A DNA stretch of 64,000 bases, taken from assembly GCF_028023675.1 (NCBI RefSeq), contig NZ_JAQIOZ010000006.1:186001-250000 (forward strand). The letters are read 5' to 3'. Made by a program: the position numbers and the translations under genes. This document shows positions 32,216 through 41,826 of the stretch, piece after piece. The stretch comes from Primorskyibacter aestuariivivens. GTDB lineage: Bacteria; Pseudomonadota; Alphaproteobacteria; Rhodobacterales; Rhodobacteraceae. Below the pieces are notes generated by a model. The model did not search any database and was not told the origin of the DNA. It was given only the letters and a program-made list of their open reading frames with translations. The first letter of the stretch is position 1. The number at the start of each line of letters is the position of its first letter.

Positions 32216-34456
32216 TCACTGCTTACGCAAATAGTCCATCACTGCGGGGCGGACCGATTGTTCGCCCGCCTCGCGCGCGTTTTCGATCACCTGGCGCAGC
32301 TCATCCAGGTTTGTCTTGCGCAACAGGTGCTTGACCGGACCGATCGAGGCCGGGCGCATGGACAGCGACCGCAGGCCCATGGCAGCAAGACAGACCGCTT
32401 CGACCGGGCGACCCGCGTCTTCGCCGCAGAAGCTGATCGGGGTGCCATGGGTGTCGCAGCGCGAGATGATCTGCTGGATATAGGTGAGGAAACTGGAATT
32501 CAGCGTGTCGTAGCGGCGGCGCACCCGTTCGTTTTCGCGGTCGGCGGCAAAAAAGAACTGTTTGAGGTCATTGCCACCGATGGACAGGAAATCCACCTCG
32601 CGGAAAAACGCATCCGGCGCAAATCCCAGCGATGGGGTTTCCAGCATCGCCCCGACCTCAAGGCTTTCAGGGATCGGGTGACCCAGAATGCGTTCGCGTT
32701 CCAGCGCCTTGTCCATTTCGGCACGTGCCTGGGTGTATTCACTGTATTGCGCAATGAACGGAAACATGACCGACAGAGGGCGCCCATTGGCTGCGCGCAA
32801 CAAGGCTTGCAATTGCATGCGCATCACGCCCGGCCGGTCCAGCGCCACCCGGATTGCCCGCCATCCGAGCGCCGGGTTCGGCTCATCTGTGGCCTTCATA
32901 TAGGGCAGGACCTTGTCGGAGCCGATATCCAGCGTGCGGAACACCACGCGCTTGCCGTCCGCCGCGTCCAGAACGCGCGCGTACAGCTCGGCCAGCTCTG
33001 TCCGTTTGGGCATCTGGCTGCGCACCAGAAACTGAAGCTCTGTCCGGAACAGCCCCACACCTTCGGCCCCCGACCCCGCGAGCGAGGGCAAGTCTGCCAT
33101 CAGACCAGCATTCATTTGCAGCGAAATGGTTTTCCCACAGAGGGTCTCTGCCGCCTTTTCCCGGATCGACGCGTAACGCTCCTGCGCCTGGGCCATCATC
33201 GCCATCTTGTCGCGGAACGCGGCAACAACCGTATCGTCGGGCCGCAGATGCACGACCCCCTGATCGCCATCCACCATGATGTGATTGCCGTTCAGCGCCT
33301 CGGTTGTGACCCGGCCGGCGCGGATCACCAGCGGAATGGCCAGCGCACGCGCAACAATCGCCGCGTGCGAGCCGACCGAGCCTTCCTCAAGCACGATGCC
33401 CTTGAGCTTGCGCCCATATTCCAGCAACTCGCCGGGGCCGATATTGCGGGCAATCAGAACCGGGTCGTCCGGCATCTCTGCCCCTGTCACGCTGCCCTGG
33501 CCGGTGAGGATGCGCAACAGCCGGTTAGACAGGTCATCAAGGTCATGCAACCGTTCGCGCAAATACGCATCGGGCACCTGGCTCAAACGGGTTCGGGCGG
33601 TGCTCTGTTCTTTCTCGACTGCAGCCTCGGCAGACAGGCCGCGCGAGATGTCTTCCTGCATGCGGCGCATCCAGCTGCGGGAATTGGCGAACATGCGATA
33701 GGCTTCGAGAACTTCAAGCTGCTCCTTGTCGCCGCCGCGTGCCCCCGCCAGCATCTGGTCTACGCCAACGCGCAATTGCTCGACGGCCTCGTGAAGGCGT
33801 TCCATTTCCCGGTGCGGATCATCGGCAATGGGGTTGGTCACCACAACGCGCGGTTCATGCAGCCAGACATGGCCTTCTGCGGCACCTTCCTGACCCGTCA
33901 CGCCACGGATCAGATAGGGTTGCGTATGGCGCGCGGACATGGCCGCGCCTTCACCGACAAAGGCGCCCAGTTCGGCCATTTCAGCAAGGACCATGGCAAC
34001 AACTTCCAGCGCATAGACCTCGTCATCGATGAATTTGCGCGCTTCCTTGGACTGCACGACCAGCACGCCAAGCGTTTCGCCCAGCCGCTGGATCGGAACC
34101 CCGAGGAAGCTGGAATAAATCTCTTCGCCGGTTTCGGGCATGTAACGGAAGCCCGGCGCAGAAGGCGCGTCGGCAGTGTTGACCCGAGCGCCCGATTTGG
34201 CAACACGGCCCACAAGCCCTTCACCGACCCGCATGCGCGTCTGGTGCACGGCTTCTGCCTTGAGGCCTTCGGTGGCGCAGAGCTCAAGGGTCTCTTCATC
34301 GCGGAAGAGATAGATCGAGCACACCTCGCAGCCCATGGAATTGGCCGTGAGATGCGTGATCTTGTCGAGCCGCTCCTGCCCGGCCGCTTCTTCGGCCATG
34401 AGGTCGCGCAGGCGACCCAGCAGCTTGCGGCTTTCGCTTTCCAAACCGTCCGGCAT
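32216..34456 (-). CDS. ptsP: Phosphoenolpyruvate-protein phosphotransferase PtsP (enzyme I-Ntr)
   Basis: A 746-residue enzyme that starts the nitrogen-related PTS cascade by moving phosphate from PEP to NPr and on to EIIA-Ntr. An N-terminal GAF domain (about 20-165) can bind glutamine or similar signals. The PEP-utilising N-terminal domain follows, with the phospho-His in GSVGSHAAIVAR near residue 365, then the TIM-barrel PEP-binding domain with MFPFIAQYSEYTQARAEM-type motif and the Cys in ISFCGEDAG. Start at 34456 with GAGAGG close upstream. It follows lysC by about 350 bp, as in many alphaproteobacteria. Confidence 0.93.
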   Translation of the reverse strand: MPDGLESESRKLLGRLRDLMAEEAAGQERLDKITHLTANSMGCEVCSIYLFRDEETLELCATEGLKAEAVHQTRMRVGEGLVGRVAKSGARVNTADAPSAPGFRYMPETGEEIYSSFLGVPIQRLGETLGVLVVQSKEARKFIDDEVYALEVVAMVLAEMAELGAFVGEGAAMSARHTQPYLIRGVTGQEGAAEGHVWLHEPRVVVTNPIADDPHREMERLHEAVEQLRVGVDQMLAGARGGDKEQLEVLEAYRMFANSRSWMRRMQEDISRGLSAEAAVEKEQSTARTRLSQVPDAYLRERLHDLDDLSNRLLRILTGQGSVTGAEMPDDPVLIARNIGPGELLEYGRKLKGIVLEEGSVGSHAAIVARALAIPLVIRAGRVTTEALNGNHIMVDGDQGVVHLRPDDTVVAAFRDKMAMMAQAQERYASIREKAAETLCGKTISLQMNAGLMADLPSLAGSGAEGVGLFRTELQFLVRSQMPKRTELAELYARVLDAADGKRVVFRTLDIGSDKVLPYMKATDEPNPALGWRAIRVALDRPGVMRMQLQALLRAANGRPLSVMFPFIAQYSEYTQARAEMDKALERERILGHPIPESLEVGAMLETPSLGFAPDAFFREVDFLSIGGNDLKQFFFAADRENERVRRRYDTLNSSFLTYIQQIISRCDTHGTPISFCGEDAGRPVEAVCLAAMGLRSLSMRPASIGPVKHLLRKTNLDELRQVIENAREAGEQSVRPAVMDYLRKQ

Positions 34457-34811
34457 ACGCCTCTCATCCCTCAATACCCGCACCCCTTATACGCGCGGGG
34501 TGGGGGGAACGAAAAGGCCCGTTTGTCCCTGTTTTACAAGGAATTCGTGCTGCGATGCGGCATGGATTTCCTTGGGTCGCAGGCCCTGCCTGTCAGCTAT
34601 CGCGCGCACGCCTTGGGTGACTGTGTGTCGATTTGCGCAATTATTGCATGCAGCTTCGGGCGGAACACCCATCACCGCACACTGCCGGATGCGTTTATAC
34701 CCGGACCAAACGATGACAGCGCCAACGAGGCGCACAAATCCAAACGCTGCACCCGCAGTCTGATTCGCGAAAGATGATCGGGCCGCGCCGACCCGCGTCG
34801 GCGCGCCGTGC
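34457..34811. other. 355-bp gap between lysC and ptsP
   Basis: Both flanking genes are on the minus strand. The right end holds the lysC hairpin (34785-34804); the left end should hold a ptsP promoter. No protein-coding frame over 30 codons with a plausible start was recognised, and no known riboswitch or RNA fold is obvious. Confidence 0.6.
34785..34804 (-). terminator. Hairpin after lysC
   Basis: GCGCCGAC and GTCGGCGC form a perfect 8-bp stem around CCGC, 7 bp after the lysC stop. The minus-strand flank is only moderately T-rich (ATCATCTTTC), so termination may be partial. Confidence 0.55.
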
Positions 34812-36050
34812 TCAGGCCGCTTTCTCCAATTCGAAAGCGTCATGCAGCGCCTGAACGGCAAGTTCCATGTATTTCCGGTCGATCAGCACCGAGATCTTGA
34901 TTTCCGAAGTGGTGATAACCTTGATGTTGATCCCCTCGTCCGAGAGCACCTTGAACATCTTGGCCGCCACGCCCGCGTGCGACCGCATGCCGATGCCGAC
35001 CACAGAGACCTTGGCCACGCCTTCGTCCGCCACGATGTCATGGAAGTTGATTTCGCCTGCGGCTTTGGCGTCGGTCATGGCCTTTTCGGCACGCCGCACC
35101 TGATCGGTGGGGCAGGAAAAGGTCATGTCGGTGCGGCCCTCTTCCGAGATGTTCTGCACGATCATGTCCACGTTGACACCCGCCTCGGAGAGCGGGCCAA
35201 AGATGGCGGCGGCAATGCCGGGGCGGTCGGCCACGGAGATGAGGGTCATCTTGGCTTCATCGCGGCTATAGGCCACGCCGGATACAACATTCAGTTCCAT
35301 GATTTCCTCCTCATCGCAGACGAGCGTTCCGGCGTCGTCCGATTGTTCCTCAAAGCTTGAGAGCACGCGCAGTTTCACATTGTAGCGCATGGCAAGCTCG
35401 ACAGAGCGGGTTTGCAGCACCTTGGCCCCCAGCGAGGCCAGTTCGAGCATTTCCTCGAACGCGATCTTGTCCAGCTTGCGGGCTTTTTCGCAGATGCGTG
35501 GGTCGGTGGTATAGACGCCGTCCACATCGGTGTAGATATCGCAACGTTCGGCCCCGAAAGCCGCAGCAAATGCGACCGCGGTGGTGTCCGATCCCCCCCG
35601 GCCCAGCGTGGTGATACGGCCATCGGGTGCGATCCCTTGGAAACCGGCGACGACGGCAACCCGCATGCCCTGTTCGAACTTGGCGGTGATGTTCTCGGTC
35701 GGGATTTCCACGATCCGCGCTGCGGCGTGGGTGTCTGTCGTCTTGAGCGGCACCTGCCAGCCCTGCCATGAGCGTGCGGGCACGTCCATTTCCTGCAGCG
35801 TCAGCGCCATCAGCCCGGCGGTCACGTTTTCGCCCGATGACACCACGGCGTCGTATTCGCGTGCATCAAACAGCGGCGATGTTTCATTGACAAAGCCAAC
35901 CAGCTTGTTGGTCTCGCCCGACATGGCCGAGACGATGACGATCACGTCATAGCCCTTGGCCACCTCGACCCCGACACGCTTGGCAGCGCGTTTGATACGG
36001 TCCAGCGTGGCCACGGATGTGCCACCGAATTTCATGACGAGAATGGGCAT
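34812..36050 (-). CDS. lysC: Aspartate kinase
   Basis: A 412-residue aspartokinase that makes beta-aspartyl phosphate, the first step to lysine, threonine, methionine and diaminopimelate. The catalytic domain starts with MKFGGTSVA and includes GRGGSDTTAVAFAAA near residue 155 and YTDVDGVYTTDPR near 180. Two ACT domains fill the C-terminal third (from about 265) and would give feedback control by lysine and threonine. Length matches the ACT-type monofunctional class. No lysine riboswitch was seen in the 157 bp upstream. Confidence 0.95.
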   Translation of the reverse strand: MPILVMKFGGTSVATLDRIKRAAKRVGVEVAKGYDVIVIVSAMSGETNKLVGFVNETSPLFDAREYDAVVSSGENVTAGLMALTLQEMDVPARSWQGWQVPLKTTDTHAAARIVEIPTENITAKFEQGMRVAVVAGFQGIAPDGRITTLGRGGSDTTAVAFAAAFGAERCDIYTDVDGVYTTDPRICEKARKLDKIAFEEMLELASLGAKVLQTRSVELAMRYNVKLRVLSSFEEQSDDAGTLVCDEEEIMELNVVSGVAYSRDEAKMTLISVADRPGIAAAIFGPLSEAGVNVDMIVQNISEEGRTDMTFSCPTDQVRRAEKAMTDAKAAGEINFHDIVADEGVAKVSVVGIGMRSHAGVAAKMFKVLSDEGINIKVITTSEIKISVLIDRKYMELAVQALHDAFELEKAA

Positions 36051-36207
36051 GACTCACCCTTATGCAGTCGCGTTCGGCGCGGTTTACGCAAAGGGAAGAC
36101 AAAGGGCAAGCGGGGTGCGGCGCGGCGAATTAGTCCGGGCAGGATGCGAGGCCGTCCCGCCCGATATTGTCATTGTGCTGAAAGATCGGACCGTCGGTAG
36201 CCGCCGC

Positions 36208-36645
36208 TCAGTTGCTTTTACGGTTGGGGCGGAAGGGCAGGGGCGCGACAGGCACGCCGTCTTCGATAAGTTTGCGGGCCTCTTCGGGCCGTGCCTCGCC
36301 ATGAATCGCGCGTTCCGGCGCGCTGCCTTCGTGCATGGCGCGGGCTTCTTTTACGAAATCCCGCCCGACGTAATCGGAATTCTTCTCCACATGCGCCTTC
36401 AACTCGGCCAGCGCCTGTTCCGCGGGAGAGGCTGGTTGCGAAAGCGGACGGTCCATCCTTGCCGGCGCCTTGGTGTTCTGCGACACGCGCGGCGACATGA
36501 TCGCCTTGTCCACGTGCGTCGAGCCGCAGACCGCGCAGGACACCATGCCTGCCGATTTCAGCTTGTCAAAAGCATCCGCCGACTGGAACCAGCTTTCGAA
36601 CCGGTGGTCCTGGTCACATTTCAACGCGTAATTGATCATCCGCAT
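36208..36645 (-). CDS. DUF1178 family protein
   Basis: A 145-residue alphaproteobacterial protein of unknown function. The N-terminus MINYALKCDQDHRFESWFQ and the CxxC pair CAVCGSTHV near residue 38, with an earlier Cys in KCDQDH, give a small zinc-ribbon-like head. A Pro/Ser-rich linker and a helical C-terminus follow. Two in-frame ATGs (36645, 36639) are 6 bp apart; the second matches most homologues. Between the NUDIX and lysC genes in the same direction. Confidence 0.82.
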   Translation of the reverse strand: MRMINYALKCDQDHRFESWFQSADAFDKLKSAGMVSCAVCGSTHVDKAIMSPRVSQNTKAPARMDRPLSQPASPAEQALAELKAHVEKNSDYVGRDFVKEARAMHEGSAPERAIHGEARPEEARKLIEDGVPVAPLPFRPNRKSN

Positions 36646-36716
36646 GGTCCATTCAGAACTGAGGCAGAGATAACCATCCTGAGGTAAAGATCAACTCAAT
36701 ATGACGAAAGAGCGGG

Positions 36717-37193
36717 TCACCGCCGTAGCAGCCGGGGATCGAAATTCCGAAGGATTTCGCGGAGTTCGGGTTCGATTACCATCTTGGCGGCTTTCTTGGG
36801 GCTGGCCCATTTAAGGCGTCGTTGCCCGGCTTCGGGAAAGTCATCGGAAAGTTTCTTGACCTTCACCGGATAGACTAGCGCAAGGCAGGGTAGTTTGTCG
36901 CCCGGCTCTCCGACCTTGTAGTAGGAATAGACGCCAAGGCAGATGTCGATGGCCTGCCCCTTCACGCCCGCCTCTTCCCAGGCCTCGGACAATGCGCCTC
37001 GGGCCGGGGTGAGGCCGGGTTTGGGCCAGCCTTTGGGCAGGATCCAGCGTTTGCTGCCACGGGACGTGATGAGCAGGATTTCGGGCTTGTCACGCGTGAT
37101 GCGGTAGCACAGCGCTGCGAATTGCGTCCGCATCTCGGTTTTGCGCCGCATCTTAACCGTCAGGGGCATTTGATGACCCGAATAGAATGACAT
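36717..37193 (-). CDS. NUDIX hydrolase
   Basis: A 158-residue NUDIX enzyme. The NUDIX box reads GWPKPGLTPARGALSEAWEEAGV, with the REXXEE-type core in ALSEAWEEAG. The RGSKRWILPKGWP segment before it is typical of the diadenosine/diphosphoinositol polyphosphate branch. Substrate unproven. Several ATGs are possible (37217, 37193, 37169, 37151), none with a strong ribosome site; 37193 is a compromise and the true N-terminus may be shorter. Confidence 0.85.
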   Translation of the reverse strand: MSFYSGHQMPLTVKMRRKTEMRTQFAALCYRITRDKPEILLITSRGSKRWILPKGWPKPGLTPARGALSEAWEEAGVKGQAIDICLGVYSYYKVGEPGDKLPCLALVYPVKVKKLSDDFPEAGQRRLKWASPKKAAKMVIEPELREILRNFDPRLLRR

Positions 37194-37274
37194 GTCCCGA
37201 CCGCTTCTTTTCGACAAGGGTATCGCGATGATTGACCAAGAGCCATGTTTTTTTGGTGCCGATGGTCGGCGCGG

Positions 37275-38534
37275 TTAACGAGGTTTCAGAGATCTGACCA
37301 GTTCCCGGATGATCGTATCGAGATGGGCGGGCTGGTCCAGAACGTCATGGGCAATGCGCTGCATCGCTTCGCGGCGATCGGTGTCCCGCAATTGCAGAAC
37401 CGCATTGCGCAGGCTAGGCGCATCTTCGACCTGAATGGCGGCACCGGCGACATCGAGCTTGCGGTAGATCGCGGTGAAATTGCGCACATCCGGGCCATGC
37501 AGGATTGCGCTTGAAAACACCGCCGGTTCAAATGGCGTATGCCCGCCTTTTTCCGCCAGAGATCCGCCGACAAAACAGATCCCGGCGCATTGGTACCAAA
37601 GCGGCATCTCGCGCAATGTGTCGGCGATATAAACAGCGTTCCGGCGCGGCCTGTCGCCTTCCGAGCGGAGTGCAACGTTGAAGCCCATCCGCCGCGCGAG
37701 ACTGCCGATTTCGCCACCGCGCGCGGGGTGGCGCGGAGCAATGATGAGATGCAGGCCCGGCCAATCCGATTGCAACCGTTTGTGAGCGTCCAGAACGATT
37801 TTGTCCTCGCCCGGATGGGTCGATGCGGCCAGCCAAGTGTCCTCGGGTTGGAACACGTTGCGCAGGCTTTCGTCGGGCAGCATGTCCTTGGGCGGTGCGT
37901 AAAACGCCTTGAGGTTCAGCACCGGCCCCATTTGCTCGGTCCGCGCCCCAAGGCTGAGGAAGCGGCGGCGCGAGCCTTCGTCCTGCGGTGACAGGTAGGT
38001 GATCCGCGCCTGCAATTCGCGCGCCAGCGGGGCCAGCCGCCGCCATGTCTGGGCCGACCGCCGTGACAGCCGCGCGCCCAGCACGAAAACTGGCAGGCCG
38101 CGCTTGGACAGGGCGGCAATCCGGTTGGGCCAGAATTCGGATTCGATGATGATCAACCCCCGAACGCGGCAGCGCCTGATGATCCGGGCCGCCGACCAAC
38201 GCATGTCCAGCGGCGCAAGCTGGGCGATCACGCCGGGAATGTCCCAGTCGCGGGCCATGTCGCGTCCGGACAGCGAATTGGTGGTAACCAACAGTTTCAA
38301 GGCCGGGTCTGCATCGCGCAGCGCAAAGATGACCGGCCGGGCCGAGGCCAGTTCCCCGTTCGAGGCCGCGTGCAGCCAAAGGCGGGGTTCACCAGAGGAC
38401 AGGTTGCGCAACCCAACGCGTTCCAGCCAATCGGAAAACCCTTCCCGGCCCGCAATCACGCGGGCCAGAAGCGCCATCGAAACAGGCAGCCACAAAAGGG
38501 TTATGAGCAGGCGGTAAAACAGCATCGCCCGCAT
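37275..38534 (-). CDS. waaA: 3-deoxy-D-manno-octulosonic acid (Kdo) transferase
   Basis: A 419-residue glycosyltransferase (GT30) that adds Kdo to lipid A precursors. One N-terminal membrane anchor (FYRLLITLLWLPVSMALLARV) precedes the first Rossmann domain, whose catalytic Glu61 lies in HAASNGELAS. The C-terminal domain has the CMP-Kdo region APRHPARGGEIG and GGSLAEKGGHTPFEPAVF. Either ATG at 38534 or 38525 is possible. No other lipopolysaccharide genes adjoin. The acyl-CoA ligase gene ends 12 bp upstream on the same strand. Confidence 0.92.
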   Translation of the reverse strand: MRAMLFYRLLITLLWLPVSMALLARVIAGREGFSDWLERVGLRNLSSGEPRLWLHAASNGELASARPVIFALRDADPALKLLVTTNSLSGRDMARDWDIPGVIAQLAPLDMRWSAARIIRRCRVRGLIIIESEFWPNRIAALSKRGLPVFVLGARLSRRSAQTWRRLAPLARELQARITYLSPQDEGSRRRFLSLGARTEQMGPVLNLKAFYAPPKDMLPDESLRNVFQPEDTWLAASTHPGEDKIVLDAHKRLQSDWPGLHLIIAPRHPARGGEIGSLARRMGFNVALRSEGDRPRRNAVYIADTLREMPLWYQCAGICFVGGSLAEKGGHTPFEPAVFSSAILHGPDVRNFTAIYRKLDVAGAAIQVEDAPSLRNAVLQLRDTDRREAMQRIAHDVLDQPAHLDTIIRELVRSLKPR

Positions 38535-38546
38535 CCGGTAGCAGCG

Positions 38547-40175
38547 TCAGAGGTCCTTGGCCAGCTTGCGCAGTTCGAATTTCTGGATCTTGCCGGTCGA
38601 GGTCTTGGGCAGTTCCATGAACACCACTTTTTTGGGCGTTTTGAAACCAGCCAGTTTGGTGCGGGTGAACGCGATCAGGTCGGCCTCATCCACGCTGTGC
38701 CCTTCTTTCAATTCAACAAAGGCACAGGGCACCTCGCCCCATTTCTCATCCGGTTTGGCCACCACGGCGGCCAGCGACACGGCGTCATGGCCCATCAGCG
38801 TTCCCTCGACCTCGACCGACGAGATATTCTCGCCCCCCGAGATGATGATGTCCTTGGCCCGGTCGGCGATCTGGATATAGGTGTCGGGGTGCTGGAGGGC
38901 GATATCGCCGGAATGGAAATAACCGCCCTTGAAGGCCTCGGTCGTGGCCTCGGGGTTCTTGAGATAGCCTTTCATCACCGAATTGCCCCGGATCATGATT
39001 TCGCCCTGTGTAGTCCCGTCCATCGGGATCTGCTGCATGTCGGCATCCATGACGGTGATATGGTCCATCATCGGCATGGCCACGCCCTGCCGTGCCTTGA
39101 CGGCGGCGCGCGCGTCGCCTTCCAGCGCGTCCCAGTCGCCGCCTTTCCAGTAGCATTCGGTGACATGACCATAGGTTTCGGTCAGCCCGTAGACTTGCGT
39201 GACGTTAAAGCCCATCGGCTCGATCTTGGCCAATGTGGCGGGGGCCGGAGGCGCACCGGCGGTGAACACTTCGACCACATGATCGAACTCGCGGCGGTCC
39301 GCATCCCGTGCATTAACGATTGTGTTGAGCACGATGGGCGCGCCGCCGAAATGGGTCACGCCCTCGTCCGCGATTGCGTCATAGATCGCCTTGGCGGTGA
39401 TATCGCGGCAACAGACCTCGGTCCCGCCGATCAACGGCATCATCCAGGTGTGGTTCCAGCCGTTGCAGTGAAACAGCGGCACGATGGTCAGATAAACGGG
39501 ATGAAGCTGCATGCGCCAGCTCACCACCGTTCCCATGACCATCAGGTAAGCGCCGCGATGGTGATAGACCACGCCCTTGGGGCGCCCGGTGGTGCCGGAG
39601 GTGTAGTTCAGCGCAAGGCTTTCCCATTCGTCCTGTGGCATGATCCAGTCAAATTCGGGATCGCCGCTGGCGAGGAAATCCTCGTATTCCATATGCGCAC
39701 CGCTTGCGGGCACGCCAGCATGCGGGTCGGGCACTTCGATGATGCGGGGGGCCGGGCCTTCCATCTTGGCGATGGCTTCTTCGACAACTGGCAGGAACTG
39801 CGCATCGGCCAGCACGACCTTGGCCTCGCCATGCTCAAAGATATAGGCGATGGTATCGCTGTCCAGACGCGTGTTGATCGTGTTCAGCACCGCGCCACAG
39901 GCGGGAATTCCGAAATGCGCTTCGGCCTGCGCGGGGATGTTGGGCAGAACGGTGGCCACCACCTCGCCCGGGGCGACACCGGCCTGTGCCAGCGCCGAGG
40001 CAAGCCGGGTGCAGCGCGCGTAATATTCGGCATAGGTCTTGCGATGCGGCCCGTAGACCACGGCAAGGTGATCCGGGAACACGTCGCGTGCGCGTTGCAA
40101 CAAAGACAGGGGCGTAAGCGGCACGTAATTCGCCGCGTTCTTCTCCAGCCCGGTTTCGTCCTTCATCCAGCCCAT
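38547..40175 (-). CDS. Acyl-CoA synthetase, DmdB-like (3-methylmercaptopropionyl-CoA ligase type)
   Basis: A 542-residue AMP-forming ligase. The P-loop is YTSGTTGRPKGV near residue 190, the core motif YGLTETYG near 330, the adenylate-binding GYFHSGDIA near 420 and the C-terminal lysine in SSTGKIQKFELRK. The N-terminus MGWMKDETGLEKNAANYVPL (cited in full length limit) closely resembles Roseobacter DmdB proteins of the DMSP demethylation pathway, but medium-chain acyl-CoA ligases of the same family look alike. GGGAGA lies 6 bp before the ATG. No dmdA, dmdC or dmdD in the window. Confidence 0.87.
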   Translation of the reverse strand: MGWMKDETGLEKNAANYVPLTPLSLLQRARDVFPDHLAVVYGPHRKTYAEYYARCTRLASALAQAGVAPGEVVATVLPNIPAQAEAHFGIPACGAVLNTINTRLDSDTIAYIFEHGEAKVVLADAQFLPVVEEAIAKMEGPAPRIIEVPDPHAGVPASGAHMEYEDFLASGDPEFDWIMPQDEWESLALNYTSGTTGRPKGVVYHHRGAYLMVMGTVVSWRMQLHPVYLTIVPLFHCNGWNHTWMMPLIGGTEVCCRDITAKAIYDAIADEGVTHFGGAPIVLNTIVNARDADRREFDHVVEVFTAGAPPAPATLAKIEPMGFNVTQVYGLTETYGHVTECYWKGGDWDALEGDARAAVKARQGVAMPMMDHITVMDADMQQIPMDGTTQGEIMIRGNSVMKGYLKNPEATTEAFKGGYFHSGDIALQHPDTYIQIADRAKDIIISGGENISSVEVEGTLMGHDAVSLAAVVAKPDEKWGEVPCAFVELKEGHSVDEADLIAFTRTKLAGFKTPKKVVFMELPKTSTGKIQKFELRKLAKDL

Positions 40176-40251
40176 GTCATTCTCCCATTGACGCGCGGTC
40201 ATGTCGTTATAAGGCAAGACGGGGTTGCCGCAAGTCGGGGAAAACACAGAG

Positions 40252-41172
40252 ATGACCACGTTTTCGTCCGACACGCGGCCCATGGCCGCCGCCCTGACCA
40301 TGTTGGCCGCAATGGCGGTCATTGGCGTGATCGATAACGCCATATCGGTGATCGCCCGCGACATTGGCATCTGGCAGTTCCTGACATGGCGCGCGGTGCT
40401 GGCAATCCCGGTGATCTGGCTGGGGTCACGCATGGGGCTGGGACGGTTGGCACCGCGCAGGCTTTGGGCCGTGGCGCTGCGGGGCGGGCTGGTGGCGTTG
40501 GCGATGTTGTTCTATTTCGGATCACTGGCCATCATGCCGATTGCGCAGGCGCTGGGCGGGCTTTTCACCTCGCCGATCTTTATCCTGCTGGTCACTGCCT
40601 TTGCCCTGCGCCAACCGGTCGGGCCGTGGCGCATTTTCGCGGTGACGCTGGGGTTTGTCGGCATCCTTGTGGTGCTGCAACCTGATCCTGAGCGATTGTC
40701 ATGGGTGACCTTTCTTCCGGTTTTCGGAGGGTTCTTCTATGCGCTGGGGGCGATTGCCACGCGCAGCCTCTGCGCCGGCGAATCCGTTATGTCGATGCTT
40801 CTGGCGCTGATCGTCATTCAGGGGATCATTGGTTTGATCGCCATGGCGGTTTTGGCCGTGTTAGCCCCCGAAGCGGCAGAGGGCGGCGCGGGGTTCGTGT
40901 TGCGTGGCTGGGTCTGGCCCATGTCGCCGCAGACCCATATTCTGATGATGGTACAGGCCGTGGGATCGGTGATTGGCGTGGGCCTGATCATCCGCGCCTA
41001 TCAGCTGGGGGATCCGTCACATGTGTCGGTCTTTGAATACTCGGTCTTCATCTTTGGCCCGCTGGCGGCCTATCTGATGCTGGGACAGCCGCTGGGCTGG
41101 TCCACCGCGCTGGGCATCGTGCTGATCGCCATTGCCGGGATCGTGATTGTCCTGCGGGCGCGCGACGGGTAG
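40252..41172 (+). CDS. EamA/DMT family transporter
   Basis: A 306-residue membrane protein with ten hydrophobic segments in two EamA repeats; the second begins near residue 155 (TFLPVFGGFFYALGAIATR). The sequence has the DMT hallmark SLAIMPIAQALGGLFTSPIF in the first repeat. Substrate unknown. The ATG at 40252 is chosen over a TTG 27 bp upstream because the first helix starts soon after. The sulfotransferase gene follows 9 bp after the stop. Confidence 0.87.
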   Translation: MTTFSSDTRPMAAALTMLAAMAVIGVIDNAISVIARDIGIWQFLTWRAVLAIPVIWLGSRMGLGRLAPRRLWAVALRGGLVALAMLFYFGSLAIMPIAQALGGLFTSPIFILLVTAFALRQPVGPWRIFAVTLGFVGILVVLQPDPERLSWVTFLPVFGGFFYALGAIATRSLCAGESVMSMLLALIVIQGIIGLIAMAVLAVLAPEAAEGGAGFVLRGWVWPMSPQTHILMMVQAVGSVIGVGLIIRAYQLGDPSHVSVFEYSVFIFGPLAAYLMLGQPLGWSTALGIVLIAIAGIVIVLRARDG

Positions 41173-41181
41173 CGTCGGGGC

Positions 41182-41826
41182 ATGATCATTTCGCGCGGGC
41201 GGCGCTATATCTTTGTGCATATCCCCAAGACCGGCGGCACCGCGATGACGCTGGCGCTGGAGGCGCGCGCCAAGGCCGATGACATCCTGATCGGCGACAC
41301 GCCCAAGGCCGTGAAACGCCGGGGTCGGGTGAAAAAACTGACGGCGCGGGGTCGGCTCTGGAAACACGCCACGCTGGCCGATATCGACGGGGTGGTGATG
41401 CCCGGCGAGTTGAACGATTTCCTGATCTTCACACTGGTGCGCAACCCGTGGGATCGGGTGGTGAGCTATTATCACTGGCTTCGGGATCAGGGTTTTGAGC
41501 ATCCGGCGGTGTCACTGGCAAAGACGCTGAGTTTTGACGCTTTCCTGCGTGCCCCTCATGTACAGCAGAGCCTGCGCGCGACACCCGCGCGCCACTACGT
41601 GACAGATTCGGGGGGGCAGGAGCGTAAAGCTTTGTTCATCCGACTGGAGTATCTGGCCGGGGACGTCGCCCAGCTTGAGACGCATCTGGGCTTTGCACTG
41701 GAGCTCCCACGCGCCAATGCCTCTGATCGCGCGACGGACTACCGTGCATACTACTCGGACGAGGCGGCCGGTATCGTGGCCGAGATCTGCGCCGAGGATA
41801 TCGCGCGGTTTGGCTACAGCTTCTAA
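41182..41826 (+). CDS. Sulfotransferase family 2 protein
   Basis: A 214-residue enzyme of the P-loop sulfotransferase class. The 5'-phosphosulfate loop is [10 protein letters not shown] at residues 13-22, and the 3'-phosphate region is [16 protein letters not shown] near 85-100. These are the two PAPS-binding elements. Bacterial members modify surface polysaccharides or lipids; no acceptor can be named. Start ATG 9 bp after the transporter gene. Its TAA overlaps the apt stop codon (CTAA), the recurrent convergent arrangement in this window. Confidence 0.85.
   Translation: MIISRGRRYIFVHIPKTGGTAMTLALEARAKADDILIGDTPKAVKRRGRVKKLTARGRLWKHATLADIDGVVMPGELNDFLIFTLVRNPWDRVVSYYHWLRDQGFEHPAVSLAKTLSFDAFLRAPHVQQSLRATPARHYVTDSGGQERKALFIRLEYLAGDVAQLETHLGFALELPRANASDRATDYRAYYSDEAAGIVAEICAEDIARFGYSF

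Noticed and set aside
32258-34777. An 839-codon open frame opposite ptsP on the plus strand
   Set aside because: It mirrors a well-conserved ptsP in a high-GC genome, its product is rich in His/Arg/Gln with no domain, and such shadows are common.
36051-36207. Lysine riboswitch upstream of lysC
   Set aside because: The gap is 157 bp with no recognisable L-box core or terminator/antiterminator pair.
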